Source: Deinococcus marmoris DSM 12784
GTDB lineage: Bacteria > Deinococcota > Deinococci > Deinococcales > Deinococcaceae
Reading direction: 5' to 3'
DNA: 5,805 bases
Assembly (NCBI RefSeq): GCF_000701405.1
Contig: NZ_JNIV01000165.1
Location: 1-5,805 of the forward strand
Below, in pieces: positions 5,370 to 5,805 of this stretch (its first letter is position 1; each line of letters opens with the position of its first letter). Below the pieces are notes generated by a model. The model was not told the origin of the DNA, searched no databases, and saw only the letters and a program-made list of their open reading frames with translations. Made by a program: the position numbers and the translations under genes.

Positions 5370-5418
5370 CCCCTCAGTCTGCTTCGCAGCCAGCTCCCCT
5401 CAAAAGGGAGCCAAGGGG
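5370..5418. repeat. Cloverleaf-like palindromic repeat downstream of the peptidase gene
   Basis: An outer CCCCT/AGGGG stem (5370-5374 with 5414-5418) encloses two hairpins: CTGC-TTC-GCAG (5379-5389) and GCTCCC with GGGAGC around a CTCAAAA loop (5393-5411). This three-way layout, and the wording of the sequence, match the short palindromic intergenic repeats scattered through Deinococcus and other GC-rich genomes. It begins 20 bases after the peptidase stop. There is no T-run, but it could shield the 3' end of the mRNA or act as a weak terminator. The rest of 5350-5463 shows nothing else recognisable. Confidence 0.65.
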
Positions 5419-5463
5419 CCTGGAATGTCGTCTAGCGCAGGAATCTCCCTGCCTCCCTTCTAA

Positions 5464-5481
5464 GAGCGTGTTTATAAAGGT
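5464..5481 (+). repeat. Terminal inverted repeat of the IS5-family element
   Basis: GAGCGTGTTTATAAAGGT shares its first ten bases with both ends of the MITE at 317-493, and 15 of 18 bases with the MITE's right end read inward. The mate at the other end of the IS is outside the window. Confidence 0.7.
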
Positions 5482-5805
5482 TCGACGGATGGGTCGAGGC
5501 GACGGAGCATCAGGCGAATGTTGGCGAGATAGCACCAGGAAGCGGAAGTATGGCAGCGGCCTTCATAATCCCGGCTCAACCGACGTGAGCGCGTCAACCA
5601 CGCCAATGAGCGTTCCACCACCCAGCGACGGGGCAGCACCTGAAACCCTGTGGCCCTGTCACTGCGTTTGATGATTTCCAATGTCCAGCCCAGTGTTTCC
5701 AGCGTCCAGGTGACCAGCTTGCCCAGATAACCACCATCGGCCCAGACATGACGGAGGCGCACAAAGCGCCTCCGTGCGTACCACAGCGTCATTTTTCCGC
5801 CATCA
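5472..5805 (-). CDS. IS5-family transposase, C-terminal part
   Basis: The last 110 residues of a DDE transposase; the frame stays open to the window edge (it reads DGGK before the ATG at 5792), so the true start lies beyond. The visible part holds the second Asp of the DDE triad in HVWADGGY (codon 5736-5738) and the Glu in PRRWVVERSLAWL (codon 5613-5615), 41 residues apart, followed by RRLSRDYE and a closing LMLRRL. These are hallmark IS5-family blocks (IS427/IS1031-like subgroup). The first Asp is outside the window. No frameshift or internal stop is present, so the visible part looks intact and the element may be active. The stop codon (5472-5474) falls inside the terminal repeat. Confidence 0.88.
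   Translation of the reverse strand, partial: DGGKMTLWYARRRFVRLRHVWADGGYLGKLVTWTLETLGWTLEIIKRSDRATGFQVLPRRWVVERSLAWLTRSRRLSRDYEGRCHTSASWCYLANIRLMLRRLDPSVEPL

Larger units (their letters stand above)
5464..5805 (-). mobile_element. IS5-family insertion sequence, right-hand part
   Basis: The element starts at GAGCGTGTTTATAAAGG and runs off the window edge. Its transposase is read on the minus strand and stops inside the terminal repeat, a compact layout common in IS5-family elements. The base triplet before the end is TAA, comparable with the TTA/TAA flanks of the MITE at 317-493. The left end and the second target copy lie outside, so the length cannot be given. Confidence 0.8.

Noticed and set aside
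1..5805. CRISPR array, tRNA, rRNA or riboswitch
   Set aside because: I saw no regularly spaced direct repeats, no tRNA-like cloverleaf with a T-loop motif, no rRNA sequence and no recognisable riboswitch.

Overview
The window looks like chromosomal DNA from a Deinococcus or close relative. This is inferred from several things: high GC content; genes that lack Shine-Dalgarno sequences but often carry a TANNNT box 4-6 nt before the ATG (the leaderless layout known from Deinococcus); GC-rich hairpin repeats of the small non-coding repeat kind; and Deinococcus-like insertion sequence (IS) transposases. The species cannot be fixed from the window.

Layout. Bases 1-314 hold the 3' end of an IS701/IS4-like transposase gene, with a perfect 19-bp inverted repeat inside its coding sequence. 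Bases 317-493 form a 177-bp non-autonomous element (MITE) flanked by TA, with a GC-rich hairpin inside. A rho-independent terminator at 546-583 ends a minus-strand unit of two genes: an FMN-dependent alpha-hydroxy-acid oxidase (1383-2495, promoter-proximal) and a seven-helix microbial rhodopsin (601-1305). Divergently, on the plus strand, lie a DUF427 protein (2580-3083), a small conserved helical protein of unknown function (3166-3570), peptidyl-tRNA hydrolase pth (3585-4259) and an M42 metallo-aminopeptidase (4264-5349). A structured repeat follows the peptidase. The window ends inside an IS5-family element (from 5464) whose terminal repeat matches those of the MITE, so that IS, or a relative of it, is the likely source of the transposase that moved the MITE.

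How the genes fit together. The hypothetical protein, pth and the M42 peptidase are closely spaced and co-oriented: a housekeeping group for recycling stalled peptidyl-tRNA and trimming peptides. The oxidase-rhodopsin pair is the accessory part. It would couple oxidation of a 2-hydroxy acid (lactate or glycolate type) in the cytoplasm to a retinal protein in the membrane, but any functional link is inferred from gene order only.

The most interesting item is the rhodopsin. It has the retinal lysine (K209) and Schiff-base counterion (D74), but proline replaces the second counterion (BR D212), alanine replaces the cytoplasmic donor (BR D96), and an aspartate sits seven residues after the lysine (D216). 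These are marks of the Anabaena sensory rhodopsin/xenorhodopsin group, which includes light-driven inward proton pumps.
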